DNA of 9,137 nt, taken from Defluviitaleaceae bacterium. Lineage in GTDB: Bacteria; Bacillota; Clostridia; Lachnospirales; UBA5962. Below the pieces are notes generated by a model, which was not told where the DNA came from, made no database searches, and saw nothing but the letters and a program-made list of their open reading frames with translations. Within the stretch, counting starts at the first letter, position 1. Every line of letters starts with the position of its first letter. The stretch is taken from positions 1 to 9,137 of the forward strand of contig WQZK01000057.1 of the NCBI GenBank assembly GCA_009780765.1. Reading direction: 5' to 3'. Position numbers and translations under genes: made by a program. This document shows, piece after piece, positions 3,930 to 8,992 of the stretch.

Positions 3930-5204
3930 CTACGCTGCCTCTTCTTTAGGGTTTCTAACGAAGCTTAGCTGCTTTAAAAGCGTTTCATTCTTTACAATGC
4001 CCGAAAGCTCCGAAACCATCTTCGCCGTTTCCAAGTCATTAACAGGCAAGCTGTGTAAAAACTCAATATTAATATCATGCGGCGAAATATTTGGTTTAAA
4101 ATTAGGCAAATCTAAGCATAGCCCAAGCCTTTCTTTAAGCCCTCGCTCCATGTATCTCTTCTTAATCTTATTCATTTGCGAAAGCCCAATAAGCTTGTAT
4201 TTTAAAGCCACTCCCGAAGCATTTCCTGAAAAATGCTCATCCGTAATCGCTGGCACAAAGCTAAACTTGTGTATATCAGCTTCTACAGTTTTTCTAATAA
4301 TTTCAACGCCCGACTGATCTAAAGCATGCGAAAGCCACTTGGCATCAACATCATTTGCACCGTTTGCCTGCAAAATTCTTCGCTCTTTTAAAATGCTAAC
4401 ATCTGCATCGGTTATAGAGAAATTTTTGAGGAACAAAATGGCTTGCACAAAACGTTCTACATCGTTCACCCTGTCCGATTGTAATATATTGTAAGCATCA
4501 ATCAAAGAAAGTACGTCTTCAAAATCAGAAACCGCCTCCTCATTGTTAAAATACTCAACAACAGGCACTTCTTTAAAGAAATGCCTAGATGAGCATACCT
4601 TTTCGTAAGGCCCCGAAAGGTTTTTTGTCCTATATTCATAAATATTTTCTTTGGTGTAGATGTTTATACAAAAGCCATCTTGTTTACCGATTTCTGTGAT
4701 ATTAGGATAATAATATACCGAAAACAACTTTTCGTGCTTTGGCGTATCTGAATACACCGTAAAAATACTCCTAGGGTCTATTACATGCGACCTTGGCAGC
4801 CTACTTTCACCATCTAAATACAAAAGCTCAAACCCACGCCCAAAAATTGCAACATCCTTGGCAATTTCTTCATCACAATCCGAAAAATTTGCCTTTTTGT
4901 ATCTTGTTAAAATAGCCGAAATGTCTAAATCTGATGTGTACTTAACCCTATCACCAAGAAGGTAACCCACGCTCATAACAACAATATACTTTGCATAGTT
5001 ATGCATTATTTTGTTGTTAGGGCGGCCATCACCTTGGTCTTTTCTAAAAAATACTTGATGCTTGCCCTTGTAATAATCATCCAGCTTATTAAACCTTACA
5101 CATGCGTTTTGATGCTCCTCTATAAGCCCTTTTAAGACTTTATCAGAAAGCTCTCCACGGTTTGCAATCTCTTGTAAGTCCTTGTTTCTTATCATTTTTT
5201 TCAC
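3930..5204 (-). CDS. Phage portal protein (SPP1 gp6-like)
   Basis: The 424-residue protein forms the dodecameric ring at the head vertex through which DNA is packaged. Family marks are YYKGKH (44-49), the block PNNKIMHNYAKYIV (62-75) and GYLLGDRVKY (80-89), followed by a DxxxFxRGFELLYLD-like stretch and the conserved SGVALKYKL near residue 330. These are typical of SPP1 gp6-type portals in Bacillota phages. It is somewhat shorter than SPP1 gp6, with a brief C-terminal part. AAAGGAGGTGAAAAAA precedes the ATG. Its normal upstream neighbour, terminase, is separated from it by about 1.7 kb of toxin modules and has a hairpin terminator (5230-5252) just ahead. Confidence 0.88.
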   Translation of the reverse strand: MKKMIRNKDLQEIANRGELSDKVLKGLIEEHQNACVRFNKLDDYYKGKHQVFFRKDQGDGRPNNKIMHNYAKYIVVMSVGYLLGDRVKYTSDLDISAILTRYKKANFSDCDEEIAKDVAIFGRGFELLYLDGESRLPRSHVIDPRSIFTVYSDTPKHEKLFSVYYYPNITEIGKQDGFCINIYTKENIYEYRTKNLSGPYEKVCSSRHFFKEVPVVEYFNNEEAVSDFEDVLSLIDAYNILQSDRVNDVERFVQAILFLKNFSITDADVSILKERRILQANGANDVDAKWLSHALDQSGVEIIRKTVEADIHKFSFVPAITDEHFSGNASGVALKYKLIGLSQMNKIKKRYMERGLKERLGLCLDLPNFKPNISPHDINIEFLHSLPVNDLETAKMVSELSGIVKNETLLKQLSFVRNPKEEAA

Positions 5205-5229
5205 CTCCTTTCATGTTTTTGGCAATAAA

Positions 5230-5252
5230 AAAAGATACCAGTAGTATCTTTT
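5230..5252 (-). terminator. Terminator upstream of the portal gene
   Basis: The arms AAAAGATAC and GTATCTTTT are followed by TTTATTG on the minus strand. Leftward transcription from the array would stop here before the portal ribosome binding site. The hairpin overlaps the -35 of toxin promoter B. Confidence 0.65.
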
Positions 5253-5277
5253 AGTGGTTTGTGATTTGTTGTATAAT
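5249..5277 (+). promoter_or_regulatory. Promoter of toxin copy B
   Basis: TATAAT with a weak -35 (TTTTAG) at 17 bases. Copies C-F have TTGTCG at this position. Confidence 0.65.
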
Positions 5278-5308
5278 ACTATTATCCTCTTGTAAAGGAG
5301 GTGAGAAT

Positions 5309-5500
5309 ATGAGAAAGGGCAAAACTTCAAACCCTAGCAATCTACATAAAGTATTAAAGATGATTCTTAATATTTTAAAGATTACAAAAGTGTATCGGAA
5401 AGAAGTCCGACGAGCGTTAGCGAGGTTTTGCGAAGCAAAACTACTGAATCTTAAAAGACTTGTTCTTTTAAGCAAAAAGCCTAAGAGCGGCAACTCTTAG
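5309..5500 (+). CDS. Peptide toxin family, copy B, with palindromic insertion (63 aa)
   Basis: The peptide begins MRKGKTSNPS and continues with the family core NLHKVLKMILNILKITK. A 58-base insert (5390-5447) at the same codon boundary as in copy A then supplies YRKEVRRALARFCEAKLL. Because 58 is not a multiple of three, the old LKDLFF codons are read in another frame and translation runs on to a TAG inside the terminator arm. The start is set by AAAGGAGGTGAGAAT. The altered tail may weaken the toxin or give it a different activity; neither can be told from sequence. Confidence 0.6.
   Translation: MRKGKTSNPSNLHKVLKMILNILKITKVYRKEVRRALARFCEAKLLNLKRLVLLSKKPKSGNS
5390..5447. repeat. Palindromic insertion in copy B
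   Basis: The insert has a left hairpin TCGGA/TCCGA and a right hairpin GTTTTGC/GCAAAAC. Compared with the copy A insert, both arms of the left hairpin have changed so that pairing is kept. Confidence 0.7.
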
Positions 5501-5570
5501 GCTTTTCTGTCCTCCAAAAGGTGGTGAACATGAAAAAGGGTTTTAAAGTCAGTCTTCTCTCTGACTATAT
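5472..5570 (-). ncRNA. Antitoxin RNA B
   Basis: The leftward RNA has a 5' hairpin (AGTCAG/CTGACT), the complement of the toxin start copy (5514-5540, GGTGAACATGAAAAAGGG versus GGTGAGAATATGAGAAAGGG in the toxin) and the shared terminator. Confidence 0.75.
5477..5504. terminator. Shared terminator of module B
   Basis: Arms AAGCCTAAGAG and CTCTTAGGCTT have T-runs on both strands. Confidence 0.85.
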
Positions 5571-5576
5571 ACTTAC

Positions 5577-5605
5577 ATTATAACATATTCTTCGCACCCT
5601 GTCAA
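5577..5605 (-). promoter_or_regulatory. Promoter of antitoxin RNA B
   Basis: On the minus strand TTGACA, 17 bases, TATAAT. Confidence 0.85.
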
Positions 5606-5627
5606 TAAGTAAGACACTATAAGTGTC

Positions 5628-5656
5628 TTGTCGTAGTTTGTAATATGATGTATAAT
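5628..5656 (+). promoter_or_regulatory. Promoter of toxin copy C
   Basis: TTGTCG, 17 bases, TATAAT. An inverted repeat AAGACACT/AGTGTCTT (5611-5629) overlaps the -35. Confidence 0.8.
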
Positions 5657-5689
5657 ACTATTATCCTCTTGTAAAGGAGGTGAAATACT

Positions 5690-5794
5690 ATGAAAAAGAG
5701 CAAATCATCAGGCTCTAGCAATCTACATAAAATATTAAAAGCAATTCTTGATATTTTAAAGATTGCAACAATCTTAAAAGACTTATTCTTTTAA
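5690..5794 (+). CDS. Peptide toxin family, copy C (34 aa)
   Basis: This is the uninterrupted form: polar serine- and lysine-rich start MKKSKSSGSS, then the core NLHKILKAILDILKIATI, ending LKDLFF. The core has hydrophobic residues every three to four positions with lysines between, as in a cationic amphipathic helix. No signal peptide or long hydrophobic span is seen, unlike Fst or Hol-Tox. AAAGGAGGTGAAATACT precedes the ATG. A CCTC just upstream can fold onto the SD at the very 5' end of the predicted mRNA. Toxin function is inferred from the convergent antisense RNA layout; the peptide family is not one I recognise. Confidence 0.78.
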   Translation: MKKSKSSGSSNLHKILKAILDILKIATILKDLFF

Positions 5795-5894
5795 GCAAAA
5801 AGCCTAAGAGCTGGAACTCTTAGGCTTTTCTGTCCTCTAGTAGAGTTAATACTATGAACAAGAGCTTTAAAGTCAGTCATCACTCTGACTATAT
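5795..5894 (-). ncRNA. Antitoxin RNA C
   Basis: The leftward RNA carries the complement of AATACTATGAACAAGAGC (5848-5865). This matches the toxin C start region (5684-5701) at 17 of 18 positions, the closest toxin/repeat match in the array. Confidence 0.78.
5800..5827. terminator. Shared terminator of module C
   Basis: Arms AAGCCTAAGAG and CTCTTAGGCTT have T-runs on both strands. Confidence 0.85.
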
Positions 5895-5900
5895 GCTTGC

Positions 5901-5929
5901 ATTATAACATATTCTTCGCACCCTGTCAA
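5901..5929 (-). promoter_or_regulatory. Promoter of antitoxin RNA C
   Basis: On the minus strand TTGACA, 17 bases, TATAAT. Confidence 0.85.
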
Positions 5930-5951
5930 TAAAAAAGGCACTACAAGCGTC

Positions 5952-5980
5952 TTGTCGTAGTTTGTGATTTATTGTATAAT
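5952..5980 (+). promoter_or_regulatory. Promoter of toxin copy D
   Basis: TTGTCG, 17 bases, TATAAT. Confidence 0.8.
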
Positions 5981-6012
5981 ACTATTATCCTCTTGTAAAG
6001 GAGGTGAAAACA

Positions 6013-6114
6013 ATGAAGAGAAAATCTTCGCCAAATAACAATCTACATAAGATATTAAAGACAATTCTTAACATCTTAAAGATTGCTAAAGCTTTAAAAG
6101 ATTTGTTCTTTTAA
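6013..6114 (+). CDS. Peptide toxin family, copy D (33 aa)
   Basis: The peptide begins MKRKSSPNN, continues with the core NLHKILKTILNILKIAKA and ends LKDLFF. It is one residue shorter than C, E and F, all of the difference being in the variable start. AAAGGAGGTGAAAACA precedes the ATG. The stop is six bases before the terminator arm. Confidence 0.78.
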   Translation: MKRKSSPNNNLHKILKTILNILKIAKALKDLFF

Positions 6115-6215
6115 AGTGGAAAGCCTAAGAGCTACAACTCTTAGGCTTTTTTGTCCTCCACAAAAGATGGTGAATCGTGAAGAGAATATAAAAGTCGCTT
6201 CGCCTTCGACTATAT
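6115..6215 (-). ncRNA. Antitoxin RNA D
   Basis: The leftward RNA contains the complement of TGAAGAGAA (6178-6186), shared with the toxin D start (6014-6022). Here the downstream copy has lost its ATG (GTG), which argues it is not itself a gene start. The 5' hairpin has new arms AGTCG/CGACT, changed on both sides relative to the other units. Confidence 0.76.
6121..6148. terminator. Shared terminator of module D
   Basis: Arms AAGCCTAAGAG and CTCTTAGGCTT, with a good T-run on the plus strand and a shorter one on the minus strand. Confidence 0.82.
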
Positions 6216-6221
6216 ACTTAC

Positions 6222-6250
6222 ATTATAACATATTCTTCGCACCCTGTCAA
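6222..6250 (-). promoter_or_regulatory. Promoter of antitoxin RNA D
   Basis: On the minus strand TTGACA, 17 bases, TATAAT. Confidence 0.85.
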
Positions 6251-6272
6251 TAAAAAAGGCACTATAAGTGTC

Positions 6273-6301
6273 TTGTCGTAGTTTGTAATATGATGTATAA
6301 T
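6273..6301 (+). promoter_or_regulatory. Promoter of toxin copy E
   Basis: TTGTCG, 17 bases, TATAAT. Confidence 0.8.
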
Positions 6302-6333
6302 ACTATTATCCTCTTATAAAGGAGGTGAAAGTC

Positions 6334-6438
6334 ATGCAGAAGAAAAATTCTTCTCAACCTAACAATCTACATAAAGTATTAAAAACAATTCTTAATATTT
6401 TAAAGATTGTTAAAATTTTAAAAGACTTGTTCTTTTAA
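6334..6438 (+). CDS. Peptide toxin family, copy E (34 aa)
   Basis: The peptide begins MQKKNSSQPN, continues with the core NLHKVLKTILNILKIVKI and ends LKDLFF. The glutamine at position 2 is unique to this copy, and the matching CATGCAG also appears in its downstream repeat. AAAGGAGGTGAAAGTC precedes the ATG. Confidence 0.78.
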   Translation: MQKKNSSQPNNLHKVLKTILNILKIVKILKDLFF

Positions 6439-6544
6439 AATGGAAAGCCTAAGGGTCCGACCCCTTAGGCTTTTTTGTCCTCTGCAAAGTTGATGAACCA
6501 TGCAGCAAGAAAAATTTTAAAGTCAGTCTTCTCTCTGACTATAT
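6437..6544 (-). ncRNA. Antitoxin RNA E
   Basis: The leftward RNA contains the complement of CATGCAG (6499-6505) and AAGAAAAATT (6507-6516), both also present in the toxin E start (6333-6349) with one inserted base between them. The 5' hairpin is AGTCAG/CTGACT. Confidence 0.78.
6445..6472. terminator. Shared terminator of module E
   Basis: Arms AAGCCTAAGGG and CCCTTAGGCTT. An A-T pair of the other units has become a G-C pair in both arms, which preserves the stem. Confidence 0.85.
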
Positions 6545-6550
6545 GCTTGC

Positions 6551-6579
6551 ATTATAACATATTCTTCGCACCCTGTCAA
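6551..6579 (-). promoter_or_regulatory. Promoter of antitoxin RNA E
   Basis: On the minus strand TTGACA, 17 bases, TATAAT. Confidence 0.85.
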
Positions 6580-6601
6580 TAAAAAAGGCACTATAAGTGT
6601 C

Positions 6602-6630
6602 TTGTCGTAGTTTGTAATATGATGTATAAT
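6602..6630 (+). promoter_or_regulatory. Promoter of toxin copy F
   Basis: TTGTCG, 17 bases, TATAAT. Confidence 0.8.
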
Positions 6631-6664
6631 ACTATTATCCTCTTATAAAGGAGGTGAGTATACA

Positions 6665-6769
6665 ATGAAGAATACGAATTCTTCCAAAGCTAATAATCTA
6701 CATAAGATATTAAAGATACTTCTTAATGTCTTGAAGATTATCAAAATTTTGAAAGACTTGTTCTTTTAA
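6665..6769 (+). CDS. Peptide toxin family, copy F (34 aa)
   Basis: The peptide begins MKNTNSSKAN, continues with the core NLHKILKILLNVLKIIKI and ends LKDLFF. AAAGGAGGTGAGTATACA precedes the ATG. It is the copy nearest terminase, and its convergent antitoxin promoter ends just after the terminase stop codon. Confidence 0.78.
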   Translation: MKNTNSSKANNLHKILKILLNVLKIIKILKDLFF

Positions 6770-6878
6770 AATGGAAAGCCTAAGAGTAGCAGCTCTTAGG
6801 CTTTTTTTCATCCTCTTTTAAAGTTTGATGAGTAATGAAAAATACAAATTTTAAAGTCAGTCTTCTCTCTGACTATAT
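6768..6878 (-). ncRNA. Antitoxin RNA F
   Basis: The leftward RNA carries the complement of TGAGTAATGAAAAATACAAA (6829-6848). This matches the toxin F start TGAGTATACAATGAAGAATA apart from a three-base gap and two substitutions. Confidence 0.77.
6776..6803. terminator. Shared terminator of module F
   Basis: Arms AAGCCTAAGAG and CTCTTAGGCTT, with seven T on the plus strand. Confidence 0.85.
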
Positions 6879-6884
6879 ACCTGC

Positions 6885-6913
6885 ATTATATCACACTATT
6901 TTCATTCTGTCAA
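6885..6913 (-). promoter_or_regulatory. Promoter of antitoxin RNA F
   Basis: On the minus strand TTGACA, 17 bases, TATAAT. It starts one base after the terminase gene. Confidence 0.85.
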
Positions 6914-6914
6914 C

Positions 6915-8177
6915 CTAATATATCCCATACTTCCGTATACAAAGCACCTTACCCATATTAACCCTCATACTATCTTCAAGAGCATACCTTACCGCATCAA
7001 TCGAATGATTATTTCTATCTGAAAAGCTTGCCCTAAACTTACCATCTTTGCCTTTTTCATATTCGTAAGTTCTAAACTCACGGGCAGTATTTGGGCATTT
7101 TTCAGGGTCTATAATTACCTCGTCTAAATCTTGCAAAAACTTCATACCATAATAAACCGAATCTGGACCTTTTTTCGCTCCCCTAGCAAGCACTCCCATT
7201 TCAAAGAGTTCACTTATGCTTCTTGGTTCTGAGGAATCGGCACAAACAGGATCATTGTTTATATTCTCCGCCTTAATACCATCAGCGAGAGATATAAGCT
7301 TTAGCCCTCGTTCGTGAATTTCATAAAAAATATAAATTTTTCGCCGCTTTCTGTCATATGCTAGAACTGTGTAGTGGAGTGGGTCGGTTGCGTAGCCAAA
7401 ATCAAGCCCACGTTTAATGTATTCAAAAGACTCAATTTCTGCATCAGTAATTTTTCTTAGAGTTACATTAGAAAAAACCTCTCCACCAGTACCTGTAACT
7501 AAGCCTAAATACTCGTTTTCATACTTTTTAAGATTAGTGCGTTTTAAGTGCCGAGCCTCTAGTATAAACTGCTTACCAAGCCACTCTTTTGGCATATCTC
7601 TATAATTTGTATGAAGAATCATTCTATCTTTGCGTTTCATTAAAATCTCCGAATTAATCCACGAATGAACGCTCTTCGGCGGGTTATACGAGTAAAAAAC
7701 ATTAAACCTGTCGCCTCCACGCATAAGCGACTGATTGATATTTCTTACTTCTTCCATGCCAGAAAACTGATCACACTCTTCAAACCAAATAAATTTACAG
7801 TATCCAGCCTGAAACTTGGTAGACTTTATTTTAGAAGGATTATCCGCCCCTCTAAAAATGATTTTCTGACCAGTTTTTTTATAGATTATCTCCATTGGCG
7901 AAACTGTTGCCTTAAACTCTTCACGAACGCCCAAAGCATCTATCGCCCACAAAATTTGGCTGTATACGCTGTCTCTAAGGTAAGTGCCAACTTTTCTTAG
8001 AGCACAAGCGTTTGCCTGTGGGTCTTTCATAATGCCTTTAACTATTAAGAGCGATACCGCCGATGACTTGCCCGAACCTCGCCCGCCTTTAAGAAAAAAA
8101 TGCGTGTATTTTTCTGTTTTGGCTTGGTCGAAGAGTTTGTGAAACTTTGGCGAAACTAGACCTTTGTATAATTCATT
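6915..8177 (-). CDS. Phage terminase large subunit (PBSX/Terminase_3-like), start region out of frame
   Basis: This is the ATP-driven DNA packaging motor and headful nuclease. The open frame gives 420 codons, the normal family size. The Walker A motif GGRGSGKSS lies at 8061-8087, 12 codons upstream of the first in-frame ATG (8030). Counting from that ATG, the Walker B-like FIWFEE is at 80-85 and the coupling motif SYNPP at 114-118. The RNase H-like nuclease acids are D210 (GLDFGY), D265 and D345 (SIDAVRYAL). Starting at 8030 would lose Walker A. The natural start is the ATG at 8176 behind AGGAGGTGTTTTAAA, but it hits TAG after six codons; the terminase frame beside it (LYKGLVSPKFHKLF) is shifted by one base. 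A one-base deletion, an assembly error or recoding would explain this. No small subunit is visible. Confidence 0.85.
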   Translation of the reverse strand, partial: NELYKGLVSPKFHKLFDQAKTEKYTHFFLKGGRGSGKSSAVSLLIVKGIMKDPQANACALRKVGTYLRDSVYSQILWAIDALGVREEFKATVSPMEIIYKKTGQKIIFRGADNPSKIKSTKFQAGYCKFIWFEECDQFSGMEEVRNINQSLMRGGDRFNVFYSYNPPKSVHSWINSEILMKRKDRMILHTNYRDMPKEWLGKQFILEARHLKRTNLKKYENEYLGLVTGTGGEVFSNVTLRKITDAEIESFEYIKRGLDFGYATDPLHYTVLAYDRKRRKIYIFYEIHERGLKLISLADGIKAENINNDPVCADSSEPRSISELFEMGVLARGAKKGPDSVYYGMKFLQDLDEVIIDPEKCPNTAREFRTYEYEKGKDGKFRASFSDRNNHSIDAVRYALEDSMRVNMGKVLCIRKYGIY

Positions 8178-8190
8178 TTAAAACACCTCC
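8156..8190 (-). other. Terminase ribosome binding site, ATG and frame break
   Basis: AGGAGGTG (8183-8190) precedes ATG AAT TAT ACA AAG GTC TAG (8176 down to 8156). Adding one base after ATGAA would give MNLYKGLVSPKF and join the Walker A frame. The terminase frame itself is closed by TAA at 8178-8180 and has no ATG, GTG or TTG between 8177 and 8030. Confidence 0.85.
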
Positions 8191-8199
8191 TAAATTAAC

Positions 8200-8392
8200 G
8201 AAAAGCTAGGCTTTTTAAGCAATTCCCTTTTGAATAGGCATTTTCCAGAGCGAAGTCTCGACTGCGCTTGTGGTTTGCCCAAAGGGCAAACTGGCTTCGC
8301 CACTTTCGCGTAGCGAAAGCACTTGGGGAGACGTTTTGAGCGATAGGAAAAGCCTAATTCAAGTGGAATTGCTTTATCTCTGCCTAACTTTC
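8200..8392. repeat. Long imperfect inverted repeat next to terminase
   Basis: Arms of about 47 bases (8200-8246 and 8346-8392) share AAGCAATTCC, TTGAAT, AGGC and TTTTCC in inverted order. They enclose a palindrome-rich centre of 99 bases that adds a GTCTC/GAGAC pair. It could fold as one branched hairpin of about 190 bases. It may be a MITE-like element, a structured leader or a packaging-related site; no transposase or target duplication is seen. Confidence 0.65.
8267..8325. repeat. Second copy of the palindromic core found in toxin copy A
   Basis: The interior is the reverse complement of 3681-3736 with few differences (hairpins GTTTGCC/GGGCAAAC and CTTTCGC/GCGAAAG). The outermost bases CTTGTG and CACTTG have the same orientation in both places. 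Confidence 0.75.
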
Positions 8393-8565
8393 CATACTAC
8401 TACTATAACACAGAAACTACCCCCAAAAGTCTCAAATTTGTTTCAAATTTTTATTAGCGGTAGTGCTTCAAACTGCACGCGGCAAAGCCACGCTTGTTTT
8501 TAGCTCCTACCTTTTCGCAAAAATCAGGATTTTTGCGAGCTTGGCGACTTCGTCGCCTAAAAGAA
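8393..8565. other. Non-coding stretch with two strong palindromes
   Basis: I see no gene here. TCGCAAAAATC/GATTTTTGCGA (8515-8538) and GGCGAC/GTCGCC (8543-8557) are stable hairpins without T-runs, just upstream of the promoter at 8566. CAAATTTG and CAAATTT lie at 8430-8450. Frames on the plus strand lack ribosome binding sites. Confidence 0.5.
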
Positions 8566-8594
8566 TTGACATGTATGCTGATACGTGATATAAT
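8566..8594 (+). promoter_or_regulatory. Promoter of the antitoxin-like RNA facing the 36-aa peptide
   Basis: TTGACA, 17 bases, TATAAT (perfect consensus). Confidence 0.85.
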
Positions 8595-8600
8595 CTAATT

Positions 8601-8738
8601 AGATAGAGGCAAAATAAAAGAGAAGTGCGTCAACACTTCTCCTAGCAACCATTAGCGGTTGGCTTGCACTTTAAAAATTTGTGTTTCTAAATTAATAAAC
8701 CGCGGCCTTAGCTAAGCATGGCGGTTTATTTTTTTGTT
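8601..8738 (+). ncRNA. Antitoxin-like RNA of the third TA type
   Basis: A rightward RNA of about 138 bases carries hairpins GAGAAGTG/CACTTCTC (8621-8642) and CAACC/GGTTG (8646-8661) and ends at the 8695-8729 terminator, where it overlaps the 3' end of the leftward peptide mRNA. No reading frame with a ribosome binding site is present. It lacks the duplicated toxin start seen in the array family, so any action would be through 3' overlap or hairpin contacts. Confidence 0.65.
8695..8729. terminator. Bidirectional terminator of the third TA type
   Basis: Arms ATAAACCGC and GCGGTTTAT with an inner CTTAGCTAAG palindrome. A run of seven T follows on the plus strand. Confidence 0.85.
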
Positions 8739-8836
8739 TTAATATATTCTTTCACTTTTTTAACAAGCGTAAGTATTGTTGTAATGTATCCGCAGAGTTG
8801 CGATATGTTCCTAACAATATTTAATATATTTAACAT
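8726..8836 (-). CDS. 36-residue peptide, candidate type I toxin of a third kind
   Basis: The peptide reads MLNILNIVRNISQLCGYITT then ILTLVKKVKEYIKTKK. It has a hydrophobic amphipathic first two thirds and a lysine-rich tail (six lysines in the last eleven residues). It is unrelated in sequence to the Hol-Tox peptides and shares only general amphipathic character with the LKDLFF family. GAAAGGAGGTGAGTAA precedes the ATG, an excellent site. The stop lies in the terminator arm where the rightward RNA also ends. The predicted promoter (8993-9021) gives an unusually long leader of about 150 bases with hairpins. Toxin role is inferred from layout; no family is recognised. Confidence 0.65.
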   Translation of the reverse strand: MLNILNIVRNISQLCGYITTILTLVKKVKEYIKTKK

Positions 8837-8992
8837 TTACTCACCTCCTTTCGGAGCGGCTACATTTTTGAAATAAAAAACCAAATTTTATACGCTTGCG
8901 TTTTTTCAAAACGCTGGGCTAAATTTGTTTTTTCATTTTGAATTAATATAGCCTTTCGGAGGCAAAGCCAACCGCCTTTGGTTGCCACTTTT

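Larger units (their letters stand above)
5228..6913. repeat. Tandem array of five toxin-antitoxin units (B-F)
   Basis: Five direct units fill the gap between portal and terminase, with toxin ATGs at 5309, 5690, 6013, 6334 and 6665 (steps 381, 323, 321, 331). Each unit holds a rightward promoter, a peptide gene, a bidirectional terminator, a copy of the toxin start region and a leftward consensus promoter. Promoters, peptide core and terminator are strongly conserved. The first codons of the peptide and the matching downstream copy vary together. Confidence 0.9.

Noticed and set aside
5514..5582. Short ATG frames inside the downstream start-region copies of the array
   Set aside because: Frames differ in length and sequence between units and D has lost the ATG, so these are better explained as antisense targets carried by the leftward RNA.
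5228..6913. Regularly spaced repeats that might suggest a CRISPR array
   Set aside because: Units are about 320-380 bases and contain promoters, peptide genes and terminators; there are no short identical repeats separated by unique spacers.
8200..8392. Calling the inverted repeat a pac or cos site
   Set aside because: Its core recurs inside a toxin gene, no small terminase is seen nearby, and no packaged-end data exist, so only a structural description is supported.
8270..8503. 77-codon plus-strand frame
   Set aside because: It starts inside a palindromic repeat, has no ribosome binding site, and its residue content looks non-coding.
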